Positions 1 to 8,190 of a DNA stretch of 33,584 nt are shown in pieces. Both the position numbers and the translations under genes were made by a program. Every line of letters begins with the position of its first letter. Positions within the stretch are counted from its first letter, which is position 1. Origin of the DNA: Deltaproteobacteria bacterium (GTDB taxonomy: Bacteria > Campylobacterota_A > Desulfurellia > JAGGSF01); assembly GCA_021159235.1 (NCBI GenBank), contig JAGGSF010000083.1, forward strand, positions 1 to 33,584. The letters run 5' to 3'. The notes below the pieces were generated by a model, which saw only the letters and a list, made by a program, of their open reading frames with translations, made no database searches and was not told the origin of the DNA.

Positions 1-8
1 GTATAGAT

Positions 9-284
9 GTGATTATAAGTAAGAAGAAACGATGGGATTTTAAAAATCATCTTATCTCCTGTAATATTCGCTATTGGGAGTGGTTCACGGAGTTTAATTT
101 AGAAAATGCAATAATTTCTATTGAAGCAGATGCAATAAATACATTAAAGGAGGTTTACGATTTCCTCGAAAAAATGCAACTGGAATCACGCCTTATCCTC
201 CCCAACGGAACACGCATAAAAACAAGAGAAAAAACATTTGAGGAGATAGAAAGATATTTGGATGAAATATTGGAAGGAGAGTAA
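9..284 (+). CDS. Small protein of unknown function, possibly 5'-truncated
   Basis: I do not recognise this 91-residue product. It is charged and probably soluble, with an aromatic-rich N-terminal part (RYWEWF near residues 21-26) and a C-terminal helix ending EEIERYLDEILEGE. The first usable start is GTG at 9, but the reading frame is open back to the window edge, so this may be the tail of a longer gene; no ribosome-binding site can be judged. It stops one base before the start of the Lon-like protease gene, whose ribosome-binding site lies inside its last codons, so the two are probably co-transcribed. No signal peptide or membrane segment is visible. Confidence 0.6.
   Translation: MIISKKKRWDFKNHLISCNIRYWEWFTEFNLENAIISIEADAINTLKEVYDFLEKMQLESRLILPNGTRIKTREKTFEEIERYLDEILEGE
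272..279 (+). promoter_or_regulatory. Ribosome-binding site deciding the Lon-like start
   Basis: GGAAGGAG ends six bases before ATG 286. It lies downstream of the alternative in-frame ATG at 262, which therefore cannot use it. This favours the 790-residue form of the protease. Confidence 0.7.
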
Positions 285-285
285 A

Positions 286-2658
286 ATGTCCGTTTCACTT
301 ATTTCTCCGGAAGAGCTTCAATCACGGTTTGAAGTGACAAAAGAACGAAAGAAAGAGGGAAAATATTTCATCGCCCAGAAAAGGGTAGAAAAAGCCATTC
401 AGACTATATTAAACATAAGGGATAGCGAATATAATGCCTATATCTCCGGTAATTTTACAAAACAGGATATCGAAACAATTAAAGAACTCATCAGAAAAAC
501 ACTGGCCGACTTCAACATCGAGAACAAACTATATGACTGGTGTTATGTAAATAACTTCAAAAACCCGCGAACACCGACCGTCGTTAATCTGCCCCAGGGA
601 AAAGGAGAGGAGTTAAAAAAGGATATGGAAGAGCTGGTAGAGTATTTGAGAAAGACTGTTCCATCTGTCTTTGAAAGCAAAGAATATGAGGAGAGGATAC
701 AGGAAATAGTAAGGGAGTATGATGAAAAACAAAAGGAGTTGTTTAGAAATATTGAAGAAAGTGCACACAAGTTGAACTTTATTGTCAAGCCCTCTCAAGC
801 AGGAATCATTATAAATCCTGTGGTTAACGGAAAAGCTATCAATGAGAGGGAATTCAGTCTGCTCTCTGCTGAGGTAAAAAGAGACATTGAGGAAAAAAAG
901 AGGATGCTGGAAGATAAGATAAACGACTTCTTAAGAGAAAGCAGAAAGCTGGAAAAAGAAAAGCATCGGAAAGTAGAAAAGGTAAATGAAGAAATGGGCA
1001 TATTTATTGTATCTCACAAGATAGAGGACTTAAAACGAAAGTATAAAGGGGTGGAGAAATTACAGAAGTACTTTGATGATGTTGAAGATTACACCTTAAA
1101 AAACATATCTGCATTCCTTCCTCAGAAGCCTCCAGACTCCTTCTTCGCCGCCTTTTCACCCAAGCCGAGATATACAGAGTACAAGGTTAATGTACTTGTA
1201 GATAACAGCCAGACAAAGGAGGTGCCTGTTATCTATGAAGAGGATCCCACATACTACAATTTGTTTGGTAAAATAGAAAAGCAAGCCTATTTCGGGGCAT
1301 TTATTACAGATTTTACCCGTATTCGTCCTGGTACAATCCACTATGCAAACGGTGGGTACCTGATCTTAGATGCATACTCCGTGTTGATGAACCCCAATGT
1401 ATGGGAAACACTTAAGAAAACCATCTCTTCAAAGAAATGTGTGATAGAGGAATGGACGGAGAGATATGGTATACTTGCTTCCGAAACCATAAAACCAGAA
1501 CCTGCACCACTGGAAACAAAGATTATTCTTTTAGGTCCTGTATTCCTGTATGAACTCTTATATGTCTTTGATAAGGATTTTAAACAGCTATTTAAAGTAA
1601 AAACCGATTTCAATCCCATCATTGAAGTAACTCCACACAATCTTACCCAGTATATCACCAGAATTGACCATCTATGCGAAAAAAACACGCTACCCAAGCT
1701 CAGCGATGATGCACTGAAGGAAATTCTCACCTTCAGCAGTCGTATATCAGAGCACAAAGACCGACTTTATGCTTATACGGATAAGATAATAGATACAATT
1801 AAGGAAGCAAGTTTCTACGCCAAACGAGAAAAAGTAGAAACTATCTACGGGCAGCATATTAAAAAAGCCATTGAAGAAAGCATATTCAGGAAAAATCTCA
1901 TTAGAGATAAGATTTTAGAAATGATTAAAGAAGGCACACTTATCATAAATATAGATGGGATAAAGATAGGCCAGATAAATGGTCTATCTGTAATCTCAAT
2001 GGGTGATTTTTCCTTTGGCATACCAGCGAGAATTAGTGCCCGCACCTTTGTGGGAAAAACAGGTATAATCAATATAGAAAAAGAATCAGAAATGGCTGGT
2101 AAGATATTCAATAAGAGTGTGCTCATTCTATCCGGTTACTTAGGATGGAAGTATGCCTATGACAAACCCCTGAGCATATCCATTACCCTGGCATTTGAAC
2201 AATCATATACAATGGTAGAGGGAGACAGCGCCAGTGTAGCAGAACTCTTATCCATACTTTCGGCAATTGGAGAAATACCGTTGAAGCAAAGTCTTGCCGC
2301 TACAGGTTCTATAAGTCAGGACGGAACAGTACAGCCCATCGGAGGAGTCAATGAAAAGGTAGAGGGATTTTTTGAAGTATGTAAATTGAAAGATATGCTG
2401 GATGGGGAACACGGTGTAGTAATACCGAGAAGAAATATAAACAATCTGATCTTAAATGATGAGGTAAAGAAAGCGGTGGAAGAAAGGAAATTTAATATCT
2501 ATTGTATAGACACTATAGACGATGCAATAGAAATATTTACGGGAATGAAAGCCGGCAAAAAACTGAAAAGAGGATATGAAAAGGGCACCTTTCACTGGAT
2601 TGTAGATAACAGATTACGGAAGATAAGCAAGCTGGCAGAGAAGAAGGAAGCTGAATGA
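286..2658 (+). CDS. Lon-like (AAA_32 type) protease with degenerate P-loop
   Basis: A 790-residue member of the Lon-like family with an AAA_32 N-terminal region (PF13654) and a C-terminal Lon protease domain. The DWCYVNNF motif near residue 85 and the DFTRIRPGTIHYANGGYLILDA region (about 342-363) are family signatures. The catalytic dyad is visible: Ser648 in EGDSAS and Lys691 in GGVNEK, 43 residues apart as in E. coli Lon. Where family members carry a Walker A loop, this protein reads GNFTKQDI (residues 55-62), so ATP binding at the canonical site is doubtful. Residues about 150-260 look like a long charged coiled coil. ATG 286 is chosen over in-frame ATG 262 because GGAAGGAG lies just before it. 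The gene overlaps aroC by four bases. It is probably a cytosolic protein-quality-control protease; substrates are unknown. Confidence 0.9.
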   Translation: MSVSLISPEELQSRFEVTKERKKEGKYFIAQKRVEKAIQTILNIRDSEYNAYISGNFTKQDIETIKELIRKTLADFNIENKLYDWCYVNNFKNPRTPTVVNLPQGKGEELKKDMEELVEYLRKTVPSVFESKEYEERIQEIVREYDEKQKELFRNIEESAHKLNFIVKPSQAGIIINPVVNGKAINEREFSLLSAEVKRDIEEKKRMLEDKINDFLRESRKLEKEKHRKVEKVNEEMGIFIVSHKIEDLKRKYKGVEKLQKYFDDVEDYTLKNISAFLPQKPPDSFFAAFSPKPRYTEYKVNVLVDNSQTKEVPVIYEEDPTYYNLFGKIEKQAYFGAFITDFTRIRPGTIHYANGGYLILDAYSVLMNPNVWETLKKTISSKKCVIEEWTERYGILASETIKPEPAPLETKIILLGPVFLYELLYVFDKDFKQLFKVKTDFNPIIEVTPHNLTQYITRIDHLCEKNTLPKLSDDALKEILTFSSRISEHKDRLYAYTDKIIDTIKEASFYAKREKVETIYGQHIKKAIEESIFRKNLIRDKILEMIKEGTLIINIDGIKIGQINGLSVISMGDFSFGIPARISARTFVGKTGIINIEKESEMAGKIFNKSVLILSGYLGWKYAYDKPLSISITLAFEQSYTMVEGDSASVAELLSILSAIGEIPLKQSLAATGSISQDGTVQPIGGVNEKVEGFFEVCKLKDMLDGEHGVVIPRRNINNLILNDEVKKAVEERKFNIYCIDTIDDAIEIFTGMKAGKKLKRGYEKGTFHWIVDNRLRKISKLAEKKEAE

Positions 2659-3809
2659 GCCTGAGGTGGATGGATGGCGGAGAATCACATGGAAAGGGTT
2701 TAACGGTAATCATTGATGGAATTCCTGCAGGTTTAAAAATAAATCCTGAAAGAATCAACACCTACCTTCAAAAGAGACAAAAAGGTTATGGACGCGGCGG
2801 CAGGATGAGTATAGAGAAGGATGTCGTAGATATAAGAGGGGGAATAAGGAGAGGAGAAACAACCGGTTCCCCTGTTGTTATATTCATTGAAAATAGGGAT
2901 TGGATAAACTGGAAAGAAAAAATGGACCCTTTTAAGGTAAGCGGAGAACGGTTAACTAAACCCAGACCTGGCCATGCAGATCTACCTGGTTACCTCAAGT
3001 ACAATAGAAGGGATTTAAGAGATGTTTTAGAAAGATCCAGTGCCAGACAAACAGCAACCCGCACGGCAGTGGGAGCGATAGCCAGAGAGATATTAGAAAA
3101 ATTAGGGGTTTATGTAACGGGCTTTGTAAGACAAATAGGAAAGATAGGTTTTTCCGGAGAAGTTAAAAGCGGAAAAGCAATAGGTGAAAAGATAGAGAAG
3201 TCTATTGTTCGCTGCCCGGATGAAGAAACCACGAAACTTATGTGCGAAGAGATAGAAAGAGCGAAACAAGAAGGAGATACACTGGGAGGGGTGATAGAGG
3301 TTATCTGCGAAAATGTAGTGCCGGGTCTTGGTACTTATGTTCAATGGGATAGAAGACTGGATGCTCACCTTGCCTTTTCCTTGATGAGCATTCAGGCCAT
3401 TAAAGCGGTGGAGATAGGAAGCGGTATAGAAAATGCCTCAAAGAGGGGGTCAGAGGTACATGATGAAATATTCTATTCCAGGGATAAGGGATATTTTCGC
3501 AAAACAAACAGGGCTGGCGGCATAGAGGGAGGAACGAGCAACGGCGAGAACATTGTTCTCAGAGCTTACATGAAACCCATACCCACGTTGAGAAAGAGAT
3601 TACACTCAGTAGATGTAGAGAGCAAAAAGGAAGAATTTGCTTTTTTTGAAAGGTCAGATGTTTGTGCTGTGCCTTCCGCATCTGTAATATGTGAAGCCGC
3701 CGTATCCATAGAGCTGGCATCCTTTTATCTGGAAAAATTTGGTGGCGATACAATGGACGAACTAAGAGAAAACCTCTATCATTACAATGAATACCTTAAA
3801 AGAAAATGA
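2655..3809 (+). CDS. aroC: Chorismate synthase
   Basis: A 384-residue AroC (EC 4.2.3.5), which converts 5-enolpyruvylshikimate-3-phosphate to chorismate with reduced FMN, the last common step of aromatic biosynthesis. GESHG at 9-13 supplies one active-site His (His12). RPGHADLPGYLKY supplies the second (His107). ERSSARQTATR near 126-136 and the C-terminal RSDVCAVPSASV stretch are family signatures. Length is typical. The start overlaps the protease stop in an ATGA arrangement, and its own stop overlaps aroK the same way, so translation is likely coupled. The first residues (MSLRWMDGGESHG) fit the usual N-terminus, where the GESHG motif lies about ten residues in. Confidence 0.97.
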   Translation: MSLRWMDGGESHGKGLTVIIDGIPAGLKINPERINTYLQKRQKGYGRGGRMSIEKDVVDIRGGIRRGETTGSPVVIFIENRDWINWKEKMDPFKVSGERLTKPRPGHADLPGYLKYNRRDLRDVLERSSARQTATRTAVGAIAREILEKLGVYVTGFVRQIGKIGFSGEVKSGKAIGEKIEKSIVRCPDEETTKLMCEEIERAKQEGDTLGGVIEVICENVVPGLGTYVQWDRRLDAHLAFSLMSIQAIKAVEIGSGIENASKRGSEVHDEIFYSRDKGYFRKTNRAGGIEGGTSNGENIVLRAYMKPIPTLRKRLHSVDVESKKEEFAFFERSDVCAVPSASVICEAAVSIELASFYLEKFGGDTMDELRENLYHYNEYLKRK

Positions 3810-4306
3810 ACATATTCCTTGTTGGATTTATGGGAGCGGGAAAGAGTAGCGTAGGGAAGAAGTTGTCTGAGGAGATGAACTACAATTTTATAGACACAGA
3901 TAGCTTTATTGAAAAACAGACGGAGAGAAGGATTGAGGATTTCTTTGATAGAGGTGAGGAAGAAATATTCAGAGAGAAAGAGAGAGAATTTTTACAGAAT
4001 TTTGATTCAGAAAACACTGTCATATCTACCGGTGGTGGGATGGCATGCAGCATGAAAAATATCTCCCTGATGAAGAAAAAAGGGACAATAGTTTATCTGT
4101 TTATAACCTTAAAAGAAGCAATAAAAAGAACCCACTTCAACAGGCCGCTTCTTAAAAATAGAGAGAATATAGATAGTCTTTTCAAAAAGAGATTGCATTT
4201 TTACAAGAATGCACATATCATAATACCTGTAGGTAAAAAAACAGTGGAGGAGGTGAGCAAGAGAATAAAGGCACTTTTATGTTGTATAACTCCAGAAGGG
4301 GGTTAA
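3806..4306 (+). CDS. aroK: Shikimate kinase
   Basis: A 166-residue shikimate kinase (EC 2.7.1.71), which phosphorylates the shikimate 3-hydroxyl with ATP two steps before AroC. The Walker A loop is GFMGAGKSS (7-15). Shikimate-binding features are Asp32 in DTDSFIE, the Arg in FREKER (about 56), GGG at 76-78 and the lid sequence RPLL (113-116). Length is normal. ATGA overlap with aroC shows a tight aroC-aroK unit. The 5-enolpyruvylshikimate-phosphate synthase that works between them is not in this window. Confidence 0.96.
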   Translation: MNIFLVGFMGAGKSSVGKKLSEEMNYNFIDTDSFIEKQTERRIEDFFDRGEEEIFREKEREFLQNFDSENTVISTGGGMACSMKNISLMKKKGTIVYLFITLKEAIKRTHFNRPLLKNRENIDSLFKKRLHFYKNAHIIIPVGKKTVEEVSKRIKALLCCITPEGG

Positions 4307-4308
4307 CA

Positions 4309-5349
4309 ATGAAAGCATTAAGAGTATGCGTTATCTTGGTATGGTTGTTGTTTGGTTGTTATGTAGCAAAAGCAGATGTTGTATATAAAGTAAAAAGAGG
4401 TGATAATTTAGCAAAAATCGCCTCTCTATATAATGTTCCATTACGAAAAATTCAAAAAGTAAATGATGTAAACAAATATATACATCCCGGAGAGAAGATA
4501 GTCATTCCTATAAAAGAGGTTTATGCACCGTGGAGTGATTACATCTATACCGTGAAAAAAGGAGATTCTTTAATAAAACTTGCTCAACGTTTTAACCTTT
4601 CAGTAGAGACATTGAAGAAAAACAATGGACTTGAGACAGACAGAATAATTCCTGGAGACCGGTTGTATATCAAGAAAACCTTGCCGCCAAGAAACCTCTA
4701 CTTAACAAGAAAAAGAAAAGATTACTCCATACTGTCTTTCAACAGAATACATGTCGTGAAAAGAGGAGAGAGCTTGTATACCTTATCTCAAAAGTACAAT
4801 GTTCCCATAAATCTAATCAAATTGGTAAATGGAATAAAGGGAAGAATAATAAGGGAAAAAGAGATGTTACTGGTTCCGGGAGAAGTGGAATATGTTACAG
4901 TAAAGGAAAGGGCAGTAGATGTTTTATATGAAATAAGAAGGGTTTCGGCACAAAGAAATTTTCAAGCCAATGCAAAAGGAAGAAAAGTAGCAAAAATAGC
5001 CAAACAATACTTAGGTATTCCTTACAAGTATGGTGGATCGGGTAAAGATGGTATGGACTGTTCGGCATTTGTTCAGATTGTATATAAAAAATTGCATATA
5101 CATCTTCCTCGAACAACCCGCGGACAAATAAATAGAGGAAAGCCTGTGCGTTTAAGTCAATTGAAACCTGGAGATCTCGTATTCTTCGAGGCACATGGCA
5201 AGCGTCCGGCTCATGTAGGAATATACATAGGGAATAATAAATTTATACACGCCTCTTCATGGAAACGCCATGTGACCATAAACAAATTACGAGGGTATTA
5301 CCTCAATCATTTCATAGCCGCGCGCAGGGTTTTAAGGAGCGGTTCCTGA
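4309..5349 (+). CDS. Secreted LysM-repeat NlpC/P60 cell-wall endopeptidase
   Basis: A 346-residue exported peptidoglycan hydrolase. An N-terminal signal peptide (charged MKALR, then a hydrophobic stretch) most likely ends at AKA before DVVYKV. Three LysM peptidoglycan-binding repeats follow, beginning near VVYKVKRGDN, YIYTVKKGDS and RIHVVKRGES. A C-terminal NlpC/P60 domain carries Cys251 in DCSAF, His302 in PAHVGIY and a third polar residue at His314 in HAS, the normal catalytic set. It would be expected to cut the stem peptide during wall remodelling. ATG 4309 is preferred to the in-frame ATG 4279 because AGAAGGGGG precedes it and it follows the aroK stop by two bases. LFGC inside the signal peptide is a poor lipobox, so a lipoprotein is less likely. 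Confidence 0.9.
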   Translation: MKALRVCVILVWLLFGCYVAKADVVYKVKRGDNLAKIASLYNVPLRKIQKVNDVNKYIHPGEKIVIPIKEVYAPWSDYIYTVKKGDSLIKLAQRFNLSVETLKKNNGLETDRIIPGDRLYIKKTLPPRNLYLTRKRKDYSILSFNRIHVVKRGESLYTLSQKYNVPINLIKLVNGIKGRIIREKEMLLVPGEVEYVTVKERAVDVLYEIRRVSAQRNFQANAKGRKVAKIAKQYLGIPYKYGGSGKDGMDCSAFVQIVYKKLHIHLPRTTRGQINRGKPVRLSQLKPGDLVFFEAHGKRPAHVGIYIGNNKFIHASSWKRHVTINKLRGYYLNHFIAARRVLRSGS

Positions 5350-5855
5350 TGCTTACGCTGGGCATAGATCCTGGCTCAAAAGTAACGGGATTTGGTATAG
5401 TGGATGGGAAAAATGTATGCGTTATGTATGAGAGTTTTAAACTATCGCCTAAAATGGATTTTGCAGATAAGCTAAATGCATTGCACAGAAGGGTCATAGA
5501 GATAATAAACATCTTTCACCCTACAGAAACGGCTATTGAAAAAGCATTTGTGTTCATGAATGCCACCACGGCTCTAAAGCTGGGAGAGGTAAGGGGATCT
5601 CTGATTGCCGCCGTAAGAAATTGTAATTTGCCGGTATACGAATACACGCCCACCAGCATCAAGCGCTCACTGACTGGATATGGAAGAGCGACAAAGGAAG
5701 AGGTGAAGGTTGCTGTAGAAAATATACTACACACTAAAATAAACGATAAGGGCAACAATGCTACGGATGCTTTAGCTATTGCTTTGTGCCATATCCGCCA
5801 CTTAGAAAATTTGTCCCAACAGGATGCGTGCAATGTGACCCACAAGCACATTTAA
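5349..5855 (+). CDS. ruvC: Crossover junction endodeoxyribonuclease RuvC
   Basis: A 168-residue RuvC (EC 3.1.21.10), the Holliday-junction resolvase that works with RuvAB. Asp7 in GIDPG and Glu64 in AIEKAF are the first two catalytic acids, and Asp140 in ATDALAIA is the last. The third acid of E. coli RuvC (Asp138) is Asn137 here; Thermus RuvC has His at this place, so activity is still plausible. Length is typical. ATG 5349 overlaps the upstream stop as TGATG; a longer in-frame extension to 5259 lies inside the NlpC/P60 gene and is unlikely. No ruvA or ruvB adjoins it. The 3' end overlaps the convergent transporter gene by 54 bases. Confidence 0.95.
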   Translation: MLTLGIDPGSKVTGFGIVDGKNVCVMYESFKLSPKMDFADKLNALHRRVIEIINIFHPTETAIEKAFVFMNATTALKLGEVRGSLIAAVRNCNLPVYEYTPTSIKRSLTGYGRATKEEVKVAVENILHTKINDKGNNATDALAIALCHIRHLENLSQQDACNVTHKHI

Positions 5856-7388
5856 TCGCACATAAAAATCTAAAACATCCAGATAAGAAAACATCAAATC
5901 TGCACCTTCTCCCAGATACGCTTTTTGAAAGTATTTCTTTTTGAGTGATCTTTCAAATTCTCTTATGGATAATCTTTCTTCAAAAGCAGCTAAAGCAGTA
6001 CGGCGACTGTTTTCAACGAAGGCTCTTCTAACCAGATAAAAATTATCTAAAATGCGTTTATGTAAGGATGCAATATCATTGCTCTTCTCAGAACAAAAAT
6101 ATATACCGCCTATCTCCGGCAACCGTCTCTTTACAAGCTGTGCAATGTGCCCCAGCTCACTGGCTATGGAAACAAGCATCGTCATTTCTAAGGATTCTGC
6201 CTCACTAAGAGATTTTTGAGACATCTTGGAAGAAAAGGAGATAATTTCAGGAACATAATTTTCAACATAATTTATCCCTCTGAGAAGTTCCCGCTCATCA
6301 AGCCCCTCTTTCAATATCGCCTTCCTGCTTTCTTCTGTTACTTTTATCGTTACATTTAAAAGATGCGCCACGTGTTTATGTAAGATGGACAGAGCCATTT
6401 GAGGAGTGAGAATCAACGCATCATTCAAACTTAGATAATGAAATCTCTTCAGTGGAATAAGAAAAGAGATGAATTGAGAAAAGGGCTTTAGAAATAAAAG
6501 AAATGGTATTGCCACTAAAACATTAAATAAAAGATGAGCGGTAGCAATCTGCCTGTCTATCTGAAAGGCAAGGGGATGAGAAAGTGCGGCTACCAGGAAG
6601 GAAAAGTAGTATAGAAATGGAAAGATTAAGATTACACCAATGACATTGAATAAAAGGTGAGAAAAAGCTACCTGCAAAGCTCTCCTATCTCTTATGCCTG
6701 CATAAGCAAAGAATGTAACTATACATGTTCCTATATTTGCTCCAAAAACTATCGGTATGGCAGAAGTTAGACTCAGGTATCCCGAATGTGCCAGAACCAT
6801 GGTTATGCTAATTGTAACCAAACTGGATTGGATAAAGGCGGTAAGTATTATAGCTATAAGAAGGAGCAGGAAATAATTATAATTATGAGAAAATCCTTTT
6901 ATGAGAGGAAAAATCTTATCCCCTGCTGTACCTGCAATGGTAGAAACAATGTATAAACCGAAAAAAACGAGTGAAAGTCCTAAGAAGATAGAAACTATTA
7001 CCCGGTGTTTTGTCTTAAATGTAAAGAGATATACGAGGAGAATGAGAAAAAAGGCCAGGGGCGCAAGACTGTATATATGAAAGGCAACAATCTGAGCAGC
7101 GATCGTGGTACCGATATTTGCTCCGATGATAAAAGAAATGGCATCGTATAGACTTATCAATGCCGCAGAGGTAAAACCAACTAACATCACGCTCGTTGCA
7201 CCAGAACTCTGAAGTAACGCTGTCAAAAAAAAGCCAATTAAAAAGGATTTGTATTTACCACCTGCAAATCGATCCACAAGTGTTCTCACGCCCTTTGATG
7301 TAACAACCTGAAGATTTGAGCTGACCATATTCACTCCATACATAAGTAAAGCGGTGCCGCCTAATATTCCGATGATAGTGCTAATCAT
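5802..7388 (-). CDS. Na+/phosphate cotransporter family protein with PhoU-like tail
   Basis: A 528-residue inner-membrane protein. The N-terminal two thirds hold two Na_Pi_cotrans repeats (PF02690), each with the diagnostic QSS (60-62 and 187-189) followed by GANIGT (89-94 and 216-221), within about eight to ten hydrophobic segments. The C-terminal part (about 340-528) is soluble and helical, like the PhoU-type domain fused to bacterial NptA/YjbB-type proteins. These import or export phosphate with Na+ or link to phosphate signalling; direction cannot be told here. It is last in the ten-gene minus-strand run, overlapping the phosphatase gene by 8 bases. Its 3' end runs 54 bases into the end of ruvC without a visible terminator. 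Confidence 0.9.
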   Translation of the reverse strand: MISTIIGILGGTALLMYGVNMVSSNLQVVTSKGVRTLVDRFAGGKYKSFLIGFFLTALLQSSGATSVMLVGFTSAALISLYDAISFIIGANIGTTIAAQIVAFHIYSLAPLAFFLILLVYLFTFKTKHRVIVSIFLGLSLVFFGLYIVSTIAGTAGDKIFPLIKGFSHNYNYFLLLLIAIILTAFIQSSLVTISITMVLAHSGYLSLTSAIPIVFGANIGTCIVTFFAYAGIRDRRALQVAFSHLLFNVIGVILIFPFLYYFSFLVAALSHPLAFQIDRQIATAHLLFNVLVAIPFLLFLKPFSQFISFLIPLKRFHYLSLNDALILTPQMALSILHKHVAHLLNVTIKVTEESRKAILKEGLDERELLRGINYVENYVPEIISFSSKMSQKSLSEAESLEMTMLVSIASELGHIAQLVKRRLPEIGGIYFCSEKSNDIASLHKRILDNFYLVRRAFVENSRRTALAAFEERLSIREFERSLKKKYFQKAYLGEGADLMFSYLDVLDFYVRLNVLVGHIARILLGQIF

Positions 7389-8190
7389 TCATTATCTTCA
7401 GGATCTTTTCTATGTCTTTTTTTGACTTAAGGGCAAAAAAGGCGCAACTCTCATTTAGATTTAATGGAAAACTGAACTCATGTCCTTTCATATCTACCAT
7501 TACGCCGCCCGTTTCTTTTAAAATGACACCTGCTGCGGACCAATCCACTACTCTTGAGGGAAGGGGATGAATAAAAACATCAAAAAAACCGGCGGAAAGG
7601 TAACACATATCCAGTGCGGTAGAACCCATCATCCTTAACCGATAAAAATGATTAACCATACTTTCAAACATCCGAACATCTTTCGTTCTATCTATTCCCT
7701 CACAAACGGCGAAAGAAAAACTATTACTTTCATTGACAATGTGTTTTTGAAAGGAGCCTGTTACATCAGATAAAAAGGCCCCCCTTCCTCTGATAGCTGA
7801 AAATTCTTCGCCAGTAGGAATGTTGAGCACATAACCTACAGTTAAACCGTTCGTTTCGCTTGTCTCTGAAAGAGCGATGGAAAAAGCATAGTATGGAATA
7901 CCTCTCTTTGCATTAAGGCTGCCATCTATCGGGTCTACAACCACAATTGGAACTCTGCTCCCAAAATCTCTAATTCCCACTTCCTCTGAAAGAAGCATAC
8001 ATGGCACATTGAATCTCTTTAATTCTTCTATTACTATGTTTTCTGCTACTTTATCTATGAATACAGTGACATCACCTCCTGCTCCTTTGCCCAAAGTCTG
8101 CTTTGCCTTTTCGGTGCCAGCAATCTTCTTTACCTCATAAAATATTCTTTTTCCCATTGTTTTAAAAAGATCAAGCCACCTGTCTTCCAT
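7381..8190 (-). CDS. Inositol monophosphatase / fructose-1,6-bisphosphatase family protein (archaeal MJ0109-like)
   Basis: A 269-residue Mg2+-dependent sugar-phosphate phosphatase of the IMPase superfamily. Metal-binding motifs are LSEE (about 67-70), DPIDGS (86-91) and VDWSAAG around Asp216, which matches the usual WDxAAG position. Spacing and wording of the first motifs (DPIDGSLNAKRGIPYYAFSIA-type block) resemble archaeal dual IMPase/FBPase enzymes such as MJ0109 more than E. coli SuhB. The substrate could be inositol-1-phosphate or fructose-1,6-bisphosphate and cannot be decided from sequence. The start overlaps the ispH stop by one base (TAATG), and the end overlaps the transporter start by 8 bases, so all three are co-transcribed. 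Confidence 0.85.
   Translation of the reverse strand: MEDRWLDLFKTMGKRIFYEVKKIAGTEKAKQTLGKGAGGDVTVFIDKVAENIVIEELKRFNVPCMLLSEEVGIRDFGSRVPIVVVDPIDGSLNAKRGIPYYAFSIALSETSETNGLTVGYVLNIPTGEEFSAIRGRGAFLSDVTGSFQKHIVNESNSFSFAVCEGIDRTKDVRMFESMVNHFYRLRMMGSTALDMCYLSAGFFDVFIHPLPSRVVDWSAAGVILKETGGVMVDMKGHEFSFPLNLNESCAFFALKSKKDIEKILKIMND

Noticed and set aside
1341-1757. 138-codon minus-strand open frame inside the protease gene
   Set aside because: It lies wholly within a convincing gene, has no recognisable family text and is explained by the coding pattern of the other strand.
4330-4375. Lipoprotein signal (LFGC) in the LysM/NlpC-P60 protein
   Set aside because: Phe before Gly-Cys is a poor lipobox and a better signal peptidase I site, AKA, follows at once.
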